Below are positions 5,801 to 7,039 of a stretch of DNA of 7,039 nt, in pieces. Under the pieces are notes generated by a model that worked only from the letters and a program-made list of their open reading frames with translations, had not been told where the DNA came from and ran no database searches. Both the position numbers and the translations under genes were made by a program. Every line of letters starts with the position of its first letter. The stretch's first letter is position 1. Source of the stretch: Treponema sp. (GTDB lineage: Bacteria > Spirochaetota > Spirochaetia > Treponematales > Breznakiellaceae); assembly GCA_031271075.1 (NCBI GenBank), contig JAISWN010000223.1:1-7039 (forward strand), given 5' to 3'.

Positions 5801-5804
5801 TTTT

Positions 5805-5825
5805 GAGGAAAAAGCAATGTCATGA
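5805..5825 (+). promoter_or_regulatory. Ribosome binding site and two-codon minimal ORF before the TPR gene
   Basis: GAGGA (5805-5809) is 7 bases from an ATG at 5817 but 12 bases from the TPR gene's ATG at 5822. The first ATG encodes only Met-Ser and stops (ATGTCATGA), the stop overlapping the real start as ATGA. The TPR gene may thus be read by re-initiation, or the site is simply used with long spacing. Confidence 0.4.
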
Positions 5826-6529
5826 CCATACCTCCCCAATTCACCGCCCTTATTCAAACCCTCATCACGGAGCAGGGCAAAGAGGTTCTGCTCAACCCCG
5901 CCAATAACAGGGCATTTATCCTGGACTATACCGGGAGCGAATTTGCCAGAGAACGCCGCCTTTTGCTCCGGGTTATTGAAGCGGGAGCGGCGAAGGCGAT
6001 TGACGCCGCAGACGATCTGGAAATTTGTAAAAAGCAGCAGGCGCGGTATTTGTGTGAAGAATTCTTCATGGCGGAAGAGATAGCGGCGGATGTGGTTGAT
6101 ATGCTGGCGCTTGTGTTGCGGGGAGATAAAAAAAATTCTGTTTTAAATGACAATCTCATTCCAAAGAATATTCCTAAAAAAATCACCTATACCCCAAATG
6201 CCGGCACATTGGCAGGTGTTCAAACCCAAGCGGAAAATTTTTACAAAAAGGGGATTTTACTGTATTTAAAGGGGAATTATGAGCGAAGTATAAAGGATTT
6301 TACCGAAGCGATCAGGCTTGACCCCAATTTCGCTAAGGCGTATAACAAGCGCGGGGAGGTGTATAACGATAAAGGGGAGTGTGATCAGGCCATAGCCGAC
6401 TGTACCGAAGCAATCAGGCTTGACCCGAATAATAAGATGGCAAAGAAAAATCTCAAGGCCGCCAAAACATTAAGAAAAGCGAAAATTATGATACGCAACA
6501 GGTTTGGCAATTATGGGAACAACCGATGA
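5822..6529 (+). CDS. TPR protein with an unrecognised N-terminal helical domain
   Basis: A soluble 235-residue protein. Residues 1-102 are a compact, apparently all-helical domain with alternating hydrophobic and charged positions (FTALIQTLITEQGKEVL, ILDYTGSEFARERRLLL, and a block ending VVDMLALVLRGD). I cannot name this domain; my impression is that related N-termini occur in other treponemal multidomain proteins. A Lys/Pro/Asn-rich linker (103-135) leads to two canonical tetratricopeptide repeats at 137-170 and 171-204, each 34 residues and ending in TEAIRLDPN. A basic tail (205-235) closes the protein. TPRs bind peptides or partner proteins, so a role as adaptor or substrate of the kinase/phosphatase triad is plausible but inferred only from position. 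The gap to the PP2C gene is 21 bases, so it is probably in the same operon. It lies at the AT-rich end of the block. Confidence 0.85.
   Translation: MTIPPQFTALIQTLITEQGKEVLLNPANNRAFILDYTGSEFARERRLLLRVIEAGAAKAIDAADDLEICKKQQARYLCEEFFMAEEIAADVVDMLALVLRGDKKNSVLNDNLIPKNIPKKITYTPNAGTLAGVQTQAENFYKKGILLYLKGNYERSIKDFTEAIRLDPNFAKAYNKRGEVYNDKGECDQAIADCTEAIRLDPNNKMAKKNLKAAKTLRKAKIMIRNRFGNYGNNR
6301..6430 (+). repeat. Internal direct repeat encoding the TPR helix-B ends
   Basis: A 28-base unit at 6301-6328 recurs at 6403-6430 with 26 matching bases. The 102-base offset is exactly one 34-residue TPR. The strong nucleotide identity in helix B, compared with weaker identity elsewhere in the repeat, suggests recent duplication or local gene conversion. 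Confidence 0.85.
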
Positions 6530-6660
6530 GCATTGGCGGGAACTAAGGCCGCTGGAGGGACATTCCAAGCATGGTAGGTCAGCCACCTACAACCCCAATG
6601 GAAGGCACATTGTTTCAAGCCCCCTCCGGCACGGCGCTTGACGCAAATTCGGGGAGGTGA
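6513..6660 (+). pseudogene. Remnant of a WD40-repeat gene (one frameshifted blade)
   Basis: From an ATG at 6513 a 42-codon frame reads LEGHSKHGRSATYNPNGR then HIVSS, and stops at 6641. This aligns without gaps to the first part of a WD40 blade (GH, SA, Y/F-S/N-P-D/N-G, IVS). In the next frame (6625-6660) the second part of a blade follows: SGTALDANSGR, then TGA, compared with the usual DGTxxxWDxxSG. Joining them needs a shift near 6618-6625, and the WD strand seems two or three residues short. The first frame overlaps the end of the TPR gene by 17 bases. No further blades occur on either side, while functional WD40 propellers need several. This is best seen as the relic of a deleted WD40 gene at the right edge of the AT-rich block. 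The similarity is from pattern recognition, not from a search. Confidence 0.65.
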
Positions 6661-6685
6661 TACGTTATTGTTAGATTTATATAAC
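6657..6685 (+). promoter_or_regulatory. Possible promoter of the ABC transporter gene
   Basis: GTGATA (6657-6662, 4 of 6) and TATAAC (6680-6685, 5 of 6) are 17 bp apart in a short AT-rich stretch. The start site would be near 6692, leaving a leader that begins at the ribosome binding site. A chance match in AT-rich DNA is possible. Confidence 0.3.
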
Positions 6686-6687
6686 AC

Positions 6688-6696
6688 AAAAGGAGG
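6688..6696 (+). promoter_or_regulatory. Ribosome binding site of the ABC transporter gene
   Basis: AAAAGGAGG ends 5 bases before a GTG at 6702 and 11 bases before an in-frame TTG at 6708. The spacing favours GTG. The first in-frame ATG (6732) would be too far away and would remove ten residues of the N-terminus. Confidence 0.7.
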
Positions 6697-6701
6697 CGGC
6701 G

Positions 6702-7039
6702 GTGCTTTTGATAAGTAAGATCCTCCTCAGGATGGCGAAGGGGCTGTGGAGATGGATTATCGTAATAGTCTGCCTTAAACTCCTGGCCCTGGCCGGGATC
6801 GCCCTGTTCGCCCAAACCCTCTCCGGTTTTTTAGGCGTCATGGGGGAAGTTCCCCTGTCCCGGGCCTTGCTGTACCGGGCCCTGGGGCAGGCTTTCCTTG
6901 GGGCGCTTCTGGTTCTCTTGGGCGAGGCCCTTATCGGCGAGGCGGAGTACCGCTGTACCGCCAAGGCCCGGCTTAATTTGCGAAAAAGGATCTTTTCAAA
7001 GATGCTCCTCCTGGATGTGGGCAGCATTGAAAAAATCGG
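6702..7039 (+). CDS. ABC transporter, type I exporter transmembrane domain, N-terminal part (runs off right edge)
   Basis: The frame is open from a GTG at 6702 to the window edge, 112 codons. Two hydrophobic spans are visible, at about 15-40 and 60-79. After the second span comes the charged segment GEAEYRCTAKARLNLRKRIF, ending LLLDVGSIEKIG (to residue 112). This is the typical start of a cytoplasmic extension in ABC exporters (ABC_membrane family), where an A-x-x-x-x-R-x-x-L-R motif precedes a leucine-rich stretch, an Asp, and a glycine before the next helix. A fused ATPase domain would be expected beyond the window. The substrate cannot be told; CydC/CydD-like or peptide/lipid exporters are options. 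Codon use is GC-rich like the lepB-smpB side, so this gene belongs to the host backbone and not to the AT-rich block. Confidence 0.75.
   Translation, partial: MLLISKILLRMAKGLWRWIIVIVCLKLLALAGIALFAQTLSGFLGVMGEVPLSRALLYRALGQAFLGALLVLLGEALIGEAEYRCTAKARLNLRKRIFSKMLLLDVGSIEKI

Larger units (their letters stand above)
2460..6690. other. AT-richer block with the kinase/vWA/PP2C/TPR cassette
   Basis: By eye, base composition drops clearly after about 2455 and rises again after about 6700, with codons ending in A or T much more common between. Both ends carry gene debris (vWA fragment on the left, WD40 remnant on the right). I see no integrase, transposase, tRNA or long terminal repeats, so the way of entry is unknown. 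The boundaries are approximate. Confidence 0.6.

Noticed and set aside
5435..5857. Minus-strand open frames over the end of the PP2C gene
   Set aside because: The plus strand has a full PP2C domain with conserved catalytic residues; the antisense frames have no motif or ribosome binding site.
6574..6590. Hairpin GTAGGT-N5-ACCTAC as a terminator after the TPR gene
   Set aside because: Only six base pairs and no T run after it; it lies within the WD40 remnant.

Overview
The window looks like a GC-rich spirochaete chromosome, most likely a Treponema-type gut or environmental species. The grounds are a lepB / PEGA-SUMF1 / smpB neighbourhood, a PEGA plus formylglycine-generating-enzyme-like protein of a kind common in treponemes, and a TPR protein and a WD40 relic of a treponemal style. 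The genus is an inference from gene content; no rRNA or tRNA marker is present.

Layout. (1) 1-231, minus: 5' end of lepB (signal peptidase I), running off the left edge. (2) 232-297: a 66-bp divergent intergenic region with a near-perfect sigma70 promoter whose expected start site falls on the ATG of the next gene. (3) 298-1845, plus: a membrane-anchored PEGA + SUMF1-fold protein, overlapping by 4 nt (4) smpB, 1842-2303. (5) 2304-2722: no intact gene; it holds a long imperfect hairpin, a perfect 14-bp tandem repeat and a decayed fragment of a vWA gene. (6) 2723-5800: a kinase / vWA / PP2C triad of the TerY-P type (compare E. coli YegI-YegL-YegK). The kinase gene carries two compensating single-base frameshifts; the vWA and phosphatase genes are intact. 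(7) 5822-6529: a protein with an unrecognised N-terminal helical domain and two TPRs. (8) 6513-6660: a frameshifted remnant of one WD40 repeat. (9) 6702-7039, plus: start of a type I ABC exporter, running off the right edge.

Base composition splits the window. The two flanks (lepB to smpB, and the ABC gene) are strongly GC-rich with G/C-ending codons, while about 2460-6690 is visibly more AT-rich. With the gene fragments at both ends of that block, this points to an acquired or rearranged cassette between smpB and the ABC transporter gene.

How the genes may work together (inference from family knowledge). The kinase and PP2C phosphatase would set Ser/Thr phosphorylation of shared targets, the MIDAS-containing vWA protein would be a metal-dependent binding scaffold, and the TPR protein a candidate client or adaptor. 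Tight packing (14-nt and 1-nt overlaps, then a 21-nt gap) indicates one transcript. If the frameshifts are real, the phosphatase and vWA genes persist without an intact kinase; if they are sequence errors, the triad is complete.
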